Below, piece by piece: positions 36,022 to 47,304 of a stretch of 64,000 nucleotides of DNA. Within the stretch, counting starts at the first letter, position 1, and every line of letters begins with the position of its first letter. The position numbers were made by a program, and so were the translations under genes. Under the pieces are notes generated by a model. It did not search any database, had not been told where the DNA came from, and saw only the letters and a program-made list of their open reading frames with translations. Origin of the DNA: Neostapfia colusana (lineage: Eukaryota > Streptophyta > Magnoliopsida > Poales > Poaceae); NCBI GenBank assembly GCA_030760725.1, contig JASWHV010000013.1, positions 41,388,699 through 41,452,698 of the forward strand. Direction: 5' to 3'.

Positions 36022-36443
36022 CAGGCTTACTCCTCTGGTGGATCTAAGTGGGTGCTAGATAGCGGATGCACAAATCACATGACCGGAGAGAGAGATATGT
36101 TTGTGGAGTACGAGTACAACGAGGATCCAAGTGAAGGCATATACTTTGGAGACAACAGCCAAGGAAATGTCCTTGGTAGCGGTAAGATTGAAATATCTCT
36201 TCAACACACTTTATCTAATGTTTTACATGTAGACTCCCTAGATTATAACCTTTTGTCAATATCTCAACTATGCGACAAAGGTTATAACTGTTTATTCACT
36301 AATGACGGTGTGACAATTTTTAGAAGAAGCGATGGCTCGATTGCATTCAAGGGAATGTTGAAGGGAAAGCTTTATCTTGTTGATTTCAACAAAGATAAAG
36401 CCGAACTCAACACTTGCTTGGTTGCTAAGACCAACATGGGATG
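36022..36443 (+). pseudogene. pol of element E, first part (protease), cut by solo LTR F
   Basis: The frame is +1 relative to gag and opens just after its stop, right behind TTCTGTTTTGCAG, which resembles a splice acceptor. Protease motif WVLDSGCTNHMTGE. It breaks off at NMG plus GGATG, the target site of LTR F, and continues at 40256. Confidence 0.9.
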
Positions 36444-39400
36444 TGTAAGAGCCCCAAAAACATGAATGCCAAGAGACGGATGTTTGAGCATCATTGTTTG
36501 TTGGGTTCATGGAAAATTGGACTTACAAAAACTTTCTTACACAGGATAGTGTACGTGGGGTTTAACAACACGGGTTCAAGCATTAATTTGCATGTGTTGG
36601 ACCAAGGTGGAGTTAAACTCATGTGTGATCATACATGTGTATGAGGAAGAATTAAAAGCAGCCCTTTAGACTCAAATGCTCACCTCAAAGTGCCACCAAA
36701 TCCTTGAACACACACATGGGACCTCCCACATTTGAAGGTGAGGAGAGTATTGGTGGCAACTTTCTTTTTTGAGGGTGAGCTAGGTAGGAGTGAATTATGA
36801 TCATGTTTGAATTCATTTTAAATTCAAACATGTTAAGGCAAAGGAAGGACTTGAGTTTGTGTCACATGAAACATGTCCTCGATGATGCTCACCTCCGAAG
36901 CTCAGGCCAGGACATGGACGACAGAGCACGAATTCGAGAAAAGATCTCTGGCGGTCATAAACTGACCTTCCGGTAAAGCACTCTCAAATTCGATCTCAAT
37001 ATTCACTCTTAGTTCTCCAAATCTTGCATAAAGGACCGAAACTAGTCAGCGAACATTTGTTCCTCACAAACCTAGCTCGGAAACGCTTGTAGACCGCACA
37101 AATTCTAAGTTTTCCGAGCTCAAACATGGAAGGTGTCTCGGGTGCACGGTGAAGACCGATTTGCCGCTGTTGCGGAGCAATTCCAAGGCTATGCCGAGCT
37201 TCCCTAGCATCCAAGGATGCTGTAGAGCCAATTCCTAGAAAGTTTGGCGGGCTAGGATCACCGGTCGATGGCGCCGGACTTCCCCCGAGGTGGCCGCACG
37301 TCGTCGGCCCATTTCCGGTGGTCTATCACCCATGCCAACCCCGCCAGCGTATTCCCCGAACCTGAAAAACCCCCGGGCGGCGAGTCCCCGGCCGGGAGAT
37401 GGCCGGAAACACCGGCCCGGTGAGCTCCGGCGAAGGCCCGGCGTCGGGACAGCGCGGGAGCGGGAAAGTGACCCGAGGAAGAAGATGACTCGGCGGGCCC
37501 TGCATGTCAGCGACCGAGAGTTAAAAAAACTGATCAGCTGTGGCGCGGTGATCAAGTGTGGCTGCGCGCCAAAATGGTGTGGCCCGGTGTGGCTGGAATC
37601 TCAGTGGCTGCAATTTAAAAGGTGGGCCCAAGTTCATTTTCAATAGAAAAACAATTCCAGTTTCAGCTCCATCTTGGAAAATTCATAACTTTGCGTAGGA
37701 AACTCCAAATTAGGTGATTCAAATTGGGTTGGATTCCTTTTGCATGGATATATCCAAATATGAACCCCAATTTGTATGAAAGTCAATATTAAATTCTGAA
37801 TAATTATTTTAAATTTTTCTGAAAAACAATTATTGAGAGAGTTTGGTTTATCCAAAATTCCTCAATTTTTGCCAAAATATTCTTTAGGATATTATTGGAC
37901 TTTCAGCAAAGTTTCAGCTCAATTGAAGTTGATTTGAGTAGGAATTTCCAGAGTACAATCTGCTGTACTCAAAATTATCCAGAAACTTTTCCAGAAAATT
38001 GTTTTCCTTTGTAAAACCAGTTCTGGGAAACCCTTAGTTCAAAAAATCATAGGAAAATTCAGACCTGCTCTATGAGCCATACTTGAGATGGTAGTTCATC
38101 TTATTGGGCATGAAAATGCACCTTATTTCAGAATTAAATCCTTGTAGCATAATTGCTTATAGAATTATTCTGGAGGAACTACACAATGAAATGTCCTTAA
38201 TTTTGGTCCAAAACACTTTCAGGTGACCAGGAACTCACCTGTAAAGTTTCAGCTCAAATTGAACTGTAGATCTACCTGTTCTTGTTCTCCATGCTTATGT
38301 ATATGAGCAACACATAGAGAATTATAGTGGGCGTTATGGAAGACAAAATTTCCACTCACATTAGCTGCAATTTGGCAAGCTAAGTCTCTGTGTAATGTAT
38401 GACTTCAGGTAAGAATTTTGAAGTCATTGGAGATCAGGACCTTTAGTTCCTGTCAACCCATTGCAACTCATGTCACATGTGCATAGGAACCATAAAACAT
38501 GTTAATGGAAATTCTTATGGACATGTGGTTCTTCCTCTAGTTCCTCTGCACAACAGGGACAAGAACTTCATTTTTTGTAATCCCACGCAGTTCCCTGTTA
38601 TTAACAAGTTGAGTCTTTACTTCTTTAAATTGCATAATAAGAACAGATGCATATACATATCAATAGGACTTACGACGGAGGCAATCCATGGAGAAGTTCG
38701 TCGGCGTGATTCCGTTAAAGTGGACCAGTTGATCAAGCCTCAAGGGAGACAAGAATATAACTGAACTATATACTATTAGACCCTGCAAAACAGGCAAGCC
38801 CCGGTTTGCATTTAACTACCACTAAGTTTTTACTTTGAATACAATACGTCGGTTAGGATGAATTGTGCATTAAGTCTAGATGTTTGATACTACTCTTGCA
38901 TGACCAGAAAAACCTATGGAGTATTTGGGTAGGTGTCCTTCCACCGTATAGAATATGCCATGCTTAAGTAGGACTCGGTAGAAGTCGAGTGGCTGGACGC
39001 TACTCGCGAGTATTGGAAATTGGGAGCAAAGGGGATTGGTTCAAAAGGTTGCTAGTAAGTTGAAATGAGACCGGGCAGGGTGTAGGGGCAACAGGACATG
39101 GGGGCCTGGGTGCTTAGACCTGTCCGTGTCGGTTGAGGACCGATCCGTATGCGGCCCTGCTGAACAAGTATTGAACTACCGAAGGCATATCGGATATATG
39201 GGACCCGATAAACCGATGTAACCTATACCTCCGGGCGTCGAGGCATAACGCTCCGATTTATAGGTGTAGGCTGAGGGCAGCAAGGTGGAAATCTGCTAAC
39301 AGGCATAGAGAGATGCTCCGTGTAGGGAACCTCCTGCTCGTTTCGGTGCGATCGGTTCGACGTGTGGGCTGTTTGGTGAAATGTTGTCCCGTACGACATC

Positions 39401-40255
39401 AGGGGAGCGTGCTGTGTGCGGCTCCGAGTATGGGCGTACATGACGTGCTATTCGGGTATCCCTGCAGGTGTATAACGAGTCGATTCGCCATCCCTCACGG
39501 TAATGAGTACCGCTTGTTCACTGCATCGTGACGTAGAGGTAACTTGCACTGAGATAAAGATTAATCATCATTGTTTTGAGGTTAATACTAGTAACGTAAT
39601 GTTATGATTTGTGAATAGGTTAGTGCAAATTCGATTCATTTCCACCATGAGCAAGTTACATCGGGAGAAAGCGTTTCTTGTTTGATTGTGGACTCCCAAT
39701 GTGAGGTGCCCAAGGTTATGCTTAATTTGCTGCTAATAACATTTGAACGTAAGGACCCATTTTTAGGCGAGTTCATATGCAATGTACTATCCTATGTTAA
39801 GTTTTTACCATCATGTAGAGTTTCATGCTTAGGGCCGATGGTTAAGTCTTGCTGAGCGTTATGCTCATGGATACTATACAAGTTGTTTTGCAGGTAATAA
39901 CACTATGCTACTGAGTACGGTTGTCCGATGAGACTCGGAACTCTCCGAGTGGTAAACTCATGGAAACCCTTGCCGCTGCTGTTGTTATGGTGAGGCTAGT
40001 GAGAAGGGTCCGCGGGCCGGATGTCTTCTCTGTTGCTTAGCACAGATATGAGACGTGAGTTGTGTTAGTTTTCCTCTGTAGAATATTTTGAGAAATATTT
40101 GTAAAACTTACACTTTGTAAGCTTCCGCTTGGTTTATGTAATATGATGTTTTATTGTGTATGCTATTGGGTGCCGCATCGCACAACACCACCCAATGCGA
40201 TTCCTGGGCGAGGTGCCCCGTCCGCGTGAGTGATCGGGACGGTGGGGACCTGACA
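36444..40255 (+). mobile_element. Solo LTR F (Tekay-related) inserted in element E pol
   Basis: A 3812-base LTR, TGTAAGAGCC...CCTGACA, with TSD GGATG (36439-36443, 40256-40260) and no internal domain. Removing it and one TSD restores the protease to integrase-finger reading frame. It shares the general layout of LTRs A, C and D: a GC-rich block 37250-37620, an AG|GCAAG donor at 38793, an intron of 1100 bases and a TTTTGCAG acceptor at 39893. In place of the acidic exon 2 the frame after CAATAG stops at 38761. No other gene is seen in it. Confidence 0.95.
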
Positions 40256-43071
40256 GGATGGCTGTGGCATAGACGGATAGCCCATGTTGGGATGAGAAAT
40301 CTGCAGAAACTTCTAAAAGGTGGTCACATCCAAGGTCTAAAGGATGTGGTTTTTGAGAAAGACAGGCCGTGCAGCGCTTGCCAGGCGGGAAAACAAGTCG
40401 GAGCACCATACCCCGCCAAGAACGTAATGACCACTACAAGACCACTGGAACTTCTTCATATGGATCTATTTGGTCCAATTGCTTACATAAGTATCGGCGG
40501 TAACAAATACGGTTTAGTAATTGTTGATGATTTTTCAAGATTTACCTGGGTATTTTTCTTGTATGATAAATCAGAAACTCAGGGAATCCTCAAGAAGTTC
40601 CTGAAAAGAGCCCAGAACGAATTCTCATCAACCGTGAAGAACATCAGAAGTGACAACGGGACAGAATTCAAGAATACACAAGTTAAAGAGTATCTCGATG
40701 AAGAAGGGATAAAGCATGAGTTCTCGGCACCCTACTCTCCTCAACAAAACGGGGTGGCCAAAAGGAAGAACAGAACATTGATTGAAATGGCAAGAACAAT
40801 GTTGGATGAATACAAGACATCAGATCGATTTTAGGCAGAAGCGGTGAATACCGCTTGTCATGCCACAAATCGGCTGTACCTTCACCGACTACTGAAGAAA
40901 ACTCCATATGAGCTCGTTACCAGTAAAAAGCCTAATGTTTCTTATTTCAAAGTTTTTGGTTGTAAATGTTTTATTCTGAACAAGAAACTGAGGGCTTCGA
41001 AGTTTGCTTCGAAGTCCGATGAAGGGTTCTTGCTCGGCTATGAATCGAATGCCTACGCCTATCGTGTCTTCAACAAGGTGTCCGGTCTTGTTGAAGTAGC
41101 ACGTGACGTAGTCTTCGATGAAACTAACGGCTCACAAGTGGAGCAAGTCGATAAGTGTATGCTAGATAAAGAGGAAGCTCCATGTGAAGCGCTGAAGAAA
41201 ATGGCACTTGGTGATATTCTACCACAAGAGCAAACGCAAGACTCAAATGCACAAGGTGAACCTCAACAAGGAAGCAATGATCAAGGGGGAGCTTTTACGG
41301 AAGATCAAGTGGAGGAAGATCAAGAAGAACAAGATAATCATGGAAGCAATGATCTAGGGGGAGACAATGAATGAAGATGATGAAGAACAAGCAGCTAAAC
41401 AAGTTCCTCACCCAAGAGTACATCAGAGTGTGCAAAGAGACCATCCTGTCAACAATATCATTGGTGATATTGCTAAGGGAGTAACTACTAGACCTCGCGT
41501 TGCAAATTTCTGTGAATACTATTCTTTTGTCTCTTTTCTAGAACCATACAGGGTAGATGAAGCCTTAAGGGATCCAGACTGGGTGATTGCAATGCAAGAA
41601 CAATTGAACAACTTCAAAAGAAATGAAGTGTGGGAGCTGGTGGAAAGACCAAGGGCGAACATCGTTGGAACCAAATGGGTCTTTCGGAACAATCAAGATG
41701 AACATGGAGTAGTAACAAGAAATAAAGCGAGGCTGGTGGCCAAGGGTTATTCTCAGGTCGAAGGTTTGGACTTCGACGAAACTTTCGATCCCGTAGATAG
41801 ACTTGAGTCCATTCGTATTTTATTGGCATATGCTACTCACTATGATTTTAAGTTGTATCAAATGGACGTCAAAGGTGCCTTCCTCAACGATCCGATAAAG
41901 GGGGAAGTTTATGAGGAGCAGCCACCAGGATTCGAAGACCAAGAGTATCCTAACCACGTCTATAAACTACGTAAGGCTCTCTATGGCCTCAAACAAGCTC
42001 CTCGAGCTTGGTATGAGTGCCTTAGAGATTTTCTAACTCAAAATGGATTCAAAATTGGTAATGCTGACTATACACTCTTCACTAAACATTTTGATGATCA
42101 TCTATTTGTATGTCAAATTTACGTTGATGATATTATCTTTGGATCCACTAACAAGTCTTTCTGTGAGGAATTTAGCAAAATTATGACAGATAGGTTCGAG
42201 ATGTCGATGATGGGCGAATTGAAGTTCTTCTTGGGATTCCAAGTGAAGCAACTGAGAGAAGGCACATTTATAAGCCAAACCAAATACACACATGACATCC
42301 TCAAGAAATTCAATATGGACAAAGCCAAGCCCATCAAGACACCCATGGCAATCAACGGACATCTCGACCTCAATGAAGAAGGTCCAAATGTGGACCAAAA
42401 GGTATATAGGTCAATGATCGGCTCCTTACTTTACTTATGTGCATCTAGGCCAGATATTATGCTTAGCGTATGCATGTGTGCGAGGTTTCAAGCCGCACCT
42501 AAAGAGTGTCACTTAATAGCTGTAAAAAGAATCCTAAGGTATCTTGTGCACACACCTAACTTGGGCCTTTGGTATCCCAAAGGATCCAAGTTTAACTTGA
42601 TATGTTATTCCGATGCCGACTATGCAGAATGCAAAGTCGATAGAAAGAGCACTTCAGCGACTTGTCAATTTCTTGGTAGATCCCTAATTTCTTGGTCATC
42701 TAAAAAGCAAAACTCTATTGCTCTTTCAACAGCGGAGCAGAGTATGTTGCAGCTGGTAGTTGTTGTGCACAACTACTTTGGATGCGACAAACTCTTTGAG
42801 ACTACGGCTACAATCTAAATCATATTCCGCTTCTATGTGATAATTAAAGCGCTATAAAAATTGCACACAACCCAGTAGAGCACTCAAGAACAAAGCACAT
42901 AGATATTCGTCATCACTTTCTTAGAGATCATTCATTAAAAGGTGACTTTGAAATTTCAATGTTAGAACTGAAAAACAACTAGCAGATATCTTTACCAAAC
43001 CATTAGATGATAAAAAGTTTTGTGAGTTAAGAAATGAACTTAATATTCTTGACTCTCGAAACGTGTCTTGA
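40256..43071 (+). pseudogene. pol of element E, second part: integrase, RT, RNase H
   Basis: Integrase finger (LWHRRIAHVGM), core with HMDLFGP, RSDNGTEF and NGVAKRKNRTL. The catalytic Glu of the DDE triad is Lys (codon 40760-40762, AAA). TAG at 40832 replaces Trp. A frameshift near 41365 leads into RT (NNFKRNEVWELVERPR, GLDFDETFDPV, YVDDIIFGS intact). RNase H (YSDADYAECKVDRKSTS) is broken by a one-base loss near 42738 and further stops; the C-terminal remnant reaches TGA at 43069. The order integrase before RT is diagnostic for copia. Inactive. Confidence 0.9.
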
Positions 43072-43296
43072 AACGTTGCATACCTGGTTGCAACCTCAAA
43101 TGTTACATTTTATTGTAAAAACTGCTCCTCATCTCTTTTTCCTCAAAAAAAAAACTATTTTAATGAAGAAATCTTGCGAAATATGACCATTGTTTGATTG
43201 TTGCTTGCCTACTGGTCATAATTACCAAGATTATTTGCAAAACTTAGTGTCCTTGGATCACTTTTAAACTTTACTATCTGTATCAGGTCTGTTGGA

Positions 43297-43401
43297 ACCG
43301 GACTTGTCCGGTTGTCAACCGGACTAGTCCGGACAGACGATATAGTTAGGTTAACTCAGGGGCACCGGACTAGTCCGCTACCATGACCGGACTAGTCCGG
43401 T
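43297..43401 (+). repeat. Internal palindrome cluster upstream of the third ORF of element E
   Basis: Four copies of ACCGGACTAGTCCGG or variants (43297, 43318, 43363, 43386), the same motif as in the LTR. Confidence 0.9.
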
Positions 43402-43407
43402 CAGTCG

Positions 43408-43417
43408 CATATATAAG
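43408..43417 (+). promoter_or_regulatory. Candidate internal TATA box in element E
   Basis: CATATATAAG seven bases after the fourth palindrome, followed by a CT-rich leader with CTAAACCCTAGCTCC near 43478-43492. It reproduces the order palindromes, TATA, AAACCCTAGC found in the LTR. No ATG codon of a long frame intervenes before 43962 apart from short frames. Confidence 0.45.
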
Positions 43418-43794
43418 TGTTTGGCTGGCCCAGCCCCTCCTTCTCCACTCATAAGCGTTTGGTCTCCCCTCCTCTCCTAAACCCTAGCTCCCAAAGTGAT
43501 TTTCGGGTTGAGCCCTCAAACTCGAAGTTTTCTCCGTGGAAAATCCTCTCCTCGACGAGTGGATTCTCCTCTCCGGACTCATCCGAATAGATTCTTGCTC
43601 CTTCAACGCGAGTCTTCAATTCTTGTTAAATTCCCCCCTAAATCCTAACTCTCAAACTTTTCTAATTCTAGCTCGTTTCCTTTGATTTCAAAAGGATGTA
43701 CATTGCCTCCAGAAATGTATTCCTACTACTTTCCTACCTTTGTGTCTTTAGATAGGACATTTGATTCAAATGGAAACGTTAGGGTTCTTATGCC

Positions 43795-43878
43795 CGGCCG
43801 TACTAGTCCGGCGCGCATATGTGGACAAGTCCGGTACACCGGACAAGTCCGCACTCTAAAACCGGACAAGTCCGGTCT
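43795..43878 (+). repeat. Second internal palindrome group in element E
   Basis: Four CCGG/GGACAAGTCC-type copies between 43795 and 43878, 84 bases before the ATG of the third ORF. Confidence 0.85.
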
Positions 43879-43961
43879 CTGACAGTTGAACCCCTACATT
43901 CCTATTTGAAGTCGATAATGAGTCCATTCATATCTAATCCTTGAACTCCTTATCAGGCACC

Positions 43962-45618
43962 ATGTCTTCAGGCTCAGATGACAGCTCTTTCCACCTTGAT
44001 GAAGAGGTTCAACGTGAAAGAGTGAGGAGAGCCAAGGAGAGAGCGATGAAGAAAAGACATGATGTCAATGTCCACTCTCCACCTTCCGATGAAAATTTGC
44101 CTAAGAAGAGGAAGGTGATTGTGAAGAAGCCTCAAGGAAAGGCTATTGATGAGAGCTCCTCGGGACCTAAGAGGGCTCCCAATAAAGGGAAGGGGCTTGC
44201 TAGTGGCCCCATTGGGCCTCTGAAAATGAAAAATCCCATTCATCGCAACAGGCAACATTCAAATAATGATTACACTGGAAAAGGGGGTGAACTACTGACA
44301 AGTTTAGAAAAGTAGAAGTGTATAATCAGCCCAGAGAGTCAGCTGACCCCAGATTTTGGAGTAATTTTCATGCTGACTACTATGAACATGTGTATCGGAA
44401 GATGAAGCATCCAGTTGTCGAAAGTCAGTGGGTTGATATTGCTTATCATCAGTCCAAGAGATGTCAAGCTTATCAGGAGGTTGTGACAGCCCTCGAGCTT
44501 CACGGGCTGAAAGACCTACTCTCCTTCCAGTGTGACTGGAATGATGAAGTCATCACGCAATTCTACTCTACTCTCTACTTCGCTCATGATGACAACGACA
44601 TGATGATTTGGATGACACATGGGTCTCAGTACAGTGTCACCTATGAAGAATTCGCAAGAATCCTTCATCTTGAGCATACCTTGGACAATGAACTTGAAAT
44701 TCACAACCTGAAACCACTGGAGAAAGATCAGCTGGACTTTGTCTATGATACACGAATGCCATTCAAGCCTCCAACCACTAAATACATGAAGCCTTTCTTT
44801 GTATTTCTCAATCGGATATTGAGGAAGACTATAGCTCCCAAAGAGGGAGATGCAGGGACTGTTCAGGGCACCCTCAAAACCTTGATGAAGGTCATAAGAA
44901 AGAAGAGGACATTCAATGTGTTTGAGTACATTTACAATGACATTGTCAATATCTCTATCAATCCTATCCGGTCTTGCGGCTACGCACCATACATAATGTT
45001 CATGATTGAAAAAGTGACAGGACTGGAGTTCATAAAGGATGTGCCTCACACTAGACTTAGGCCCTAGAAGCCCACTATATATTCTGCTCCTTCTGCTCCT
45101 GTCTCACCCGGAGAAGAAAGAAGGTCCAAGAGAGCTCAAGAGGAGACAAGATCTGAGGCTGCAGCTACCACTCATACAACCTCATCTACTGGGGAATCCT
45201 CAAGTGGCATCTTCAAGATGCTATCTTCTATCTTTGCCTCTTGCCGCAAAGTTGAAGTTAAGCAACATGAAGAGAATTGGCCAGGAAGAAGCATCAAATA
45301 CATGTAAAAGCCAATATCCTAGCCATCTCTGCCAAACTGGAAATTGAGCCACAAGGGTCACTTGAGGTTTCTGAGGACTCAGCTGAAGACTTCACTGAAA
45401 TGCCAACTTTCACTGACCAAGAGTTGAGCTCCTTTGGGTTTGTTGGTGGTTCAGCTGCTAACCCTCTATATGGTCAGGGTGATGAAGATCAAGGTGAAGA
45501 GGAGATGAAGATAGGACTGAGAGTGAAAGTGGGAACGGCGATGAGTGATTCCACTCGATTTTTCCCTTTTTGGTGCCTTGATGCCAAAGGGGGAGAGATT
45601 GAGACTAGAATAGCTATC
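43962..45618 (+). pseudogene. Third ORF of element E (SIRE-lineage 3' ORF, sometimes called env-like)
   Basis: The ATG at 43962 (CACCATG context) starts a Ser/Lys-rich N-terminus (MSSGSDDSSFHLDEEVQ, KKRKVIVKKP). A frameshift near 44295 leads to a ~250-residue globular region (NFHADYYEHVYRKMKHPVVE, FYSTLYFAHDDNDMMIWM) ending at a TAG at 45065. The frame continues through an SPGEERRSKR-type region to about 45300. A further frame change gives the acidic end to 45618. No membrane segment or signal peptide is seen, so an envelope role is unsupported. Plant copia elements of this lineage commonly carry an ORF here; similarity to plant-transposon-protein domains is my recollection and was not checked. 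Confidence 0.7.
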
Positions 45619-45939
45619 TAGGATAAGTTATTAAGGACTTGTGATCGAGGACTTGTACTTATTTTTAAAACTATTGTAATTTGACTATTCACCTTATGTG
45701 TGATGCTTCATAGTATTGTGATGCTTACATCTATGGTTGTTATCTTTTATCCTCGTTCATCACATTTTTGTTGATCACACACTTGTTAGGCACCCCACCA
45801 TAAGGTGTGTGTATATGAGAGAAGTTTTTCTTGTTAGTTATTCATTATTCTCATATATGCACACTTTATGAAAAATCAATTTTTTCTCTTAATTGTGATA
45901 TCTCAAATGGTTGTCATCAATCACCAAAAAGGAGGAGAT
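45619..45939 (+). other. 3' untranslated region and polypurine tract of element E
   Basis: An AT-rich stretch without a coding frame. It ends CACCAAAAAGGAGGAGAT, the plus-strand primer, directly before the LTR. Confidence 0.8.
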
Positions 45940-47304
45940 TGAAAGTGCATCTAGGGTATCCCTTGTGGGTTTTGGAGAATTGATGACAAGCATATGAGAT
46001 CCTAATGAAATTATTGAGATGATTGCAGGACAAACAAAGTGAACTAGCTCGGTGCACACAAAAAGGTGAAAAATAGAGTGGTGTCCGAAAAGGAAGACTT
46101 TAATGGAATTTAGAAGAGCAAAGTAGATTTAAATGTATAGGATGTGTGTGAGAGACACATCCCAAGAGCTCATGACTTTGCGTAAGGGTGAGGGGTTTAA
46201 AAATCAACTAAAATACACTGGACACCGGACTAGTCCGTTCATGGACTGGACTAGTCTGGTCAGCTTACTGGAATGCACCGGACAAGTCCGGTTTTAGACC
46301 GGACTAGTCCGCTCATGTTTCTGTTGTCCTCTTTAGAGGACTTCGGACTAGTCCGTCCACGGGACAGGACTAATCTACTAAACTTTCTGGAACCCAACTT
46401 CACATAGTACTGGACAAGTCCGGTTTTAGACCGGACTTGTCCGCTTAGCCCACTGGAAGTAGACCGGACAAGTCCGAACATACACCGGACTAGTCCGGTA
46501 TTAGGTTTTACAACGGTAACTTTTTCGGAAACCATATAAACTGGTGATCCACGGCCTTCCAACGAAACATACACGACTCACACTGCTAGAAACTAAAACC
46601 CTAGCGCCGCCACCTGTCCCAAGAGCCCAAAAACACATCCCCCCACACATCTAAGGTGCAAAAAAGGTGAAAATCAATTAAACACTTGGATTTGGGATTG
46701 GGAGATCATCGTTCCTTCATTGTGAGCTCTTGGGGTTTCATCTCTCTACACTCATATTCTGCATTGTAATCTTTTTGAGTGTATTTGGTCGCTTTTTCAT
46801 TGTAATTCTCGTGGGAGCCCTCAACGTGTGAGGTTGCCCCACAAACTCTGTGATTACTCGTGCTAGTGGAGACAAGTCGGCCTTGTGTGGTGACTTGAAG
46901 AGGGAAAGGGTTAGAGACCCGGCTCTGTGTGAGCTTCATCAATGAGGACGTGGATCGCTTGGTGAGATCAAACCTCGGTAAAATTTGTGTCTCGCGTGCC
47001 TCTTTATTTTTGTTGATTAGAACATCTAGTTGCTAAACTTCATAATTTGAATTGCTAAGTTTCATTCACGGGCATAATCACACCTCACATTGTAAACTCG
47101 AAATAAAATAACTGTTGTTCTTATTTCCGCTGCTAAACAAGTTAATTTTCCTGAACAACACTTAATACAATCTACACACTTCAGGCACACCGGACTAGTC
47201 CGCTCACACAACCGAACTAGTCCGGTCAAGCAAGTTTTTGACAACTACATTAAGTGTGCAGGAAACTCTGTAAGGCCTATTCACCCCCCTCTAGGCCACA
47301 TTCA
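45940..47304 (+). repeat. 3' LTR of element E
   Basis: 1365 bases, same layout as the 5' LTR: palindromes at 46224-46500 and 47188-47226, a TATA-like CCATATAAACT near 46535. Several palindromes differ from the 5' copy by single changes. Confidence 0.93.

Larger units (their letters stand above)
32321..47304 (+). mobile_element. Element E: SIRE/Maximus-type Ty1/copia element with a third ORF, split by solo LTR F
   Basis: TSD CCCAC on both sides (32316-32320, 47305-47309). LTRs of 1366 and 1365 bases (TGAAAGTGC...CACATTCA) differ by a few percent by eye. Order: PBS, gag with a zinc knuckle and a long coiled coil, copia-order pol (protease, integrase, RT, RNase H), a ~0.9 kb segment with its own palindromes and TATA box, a third ORF and a purine tract. 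Without the F insertion it is about 11.2 kb. The extra 3' ORF, long coiled-coil Gag and AAAAAGGAGGAGA tract are typical of SIRE-lineage elements. Confidence 0.93.

Noticed and set aside
43962..45618. Envelope gene of a retrovirus-like element
   Set aside because: No signal peptide, membrane helix or cleavage site is visible; position alone does not support an envelope protein.
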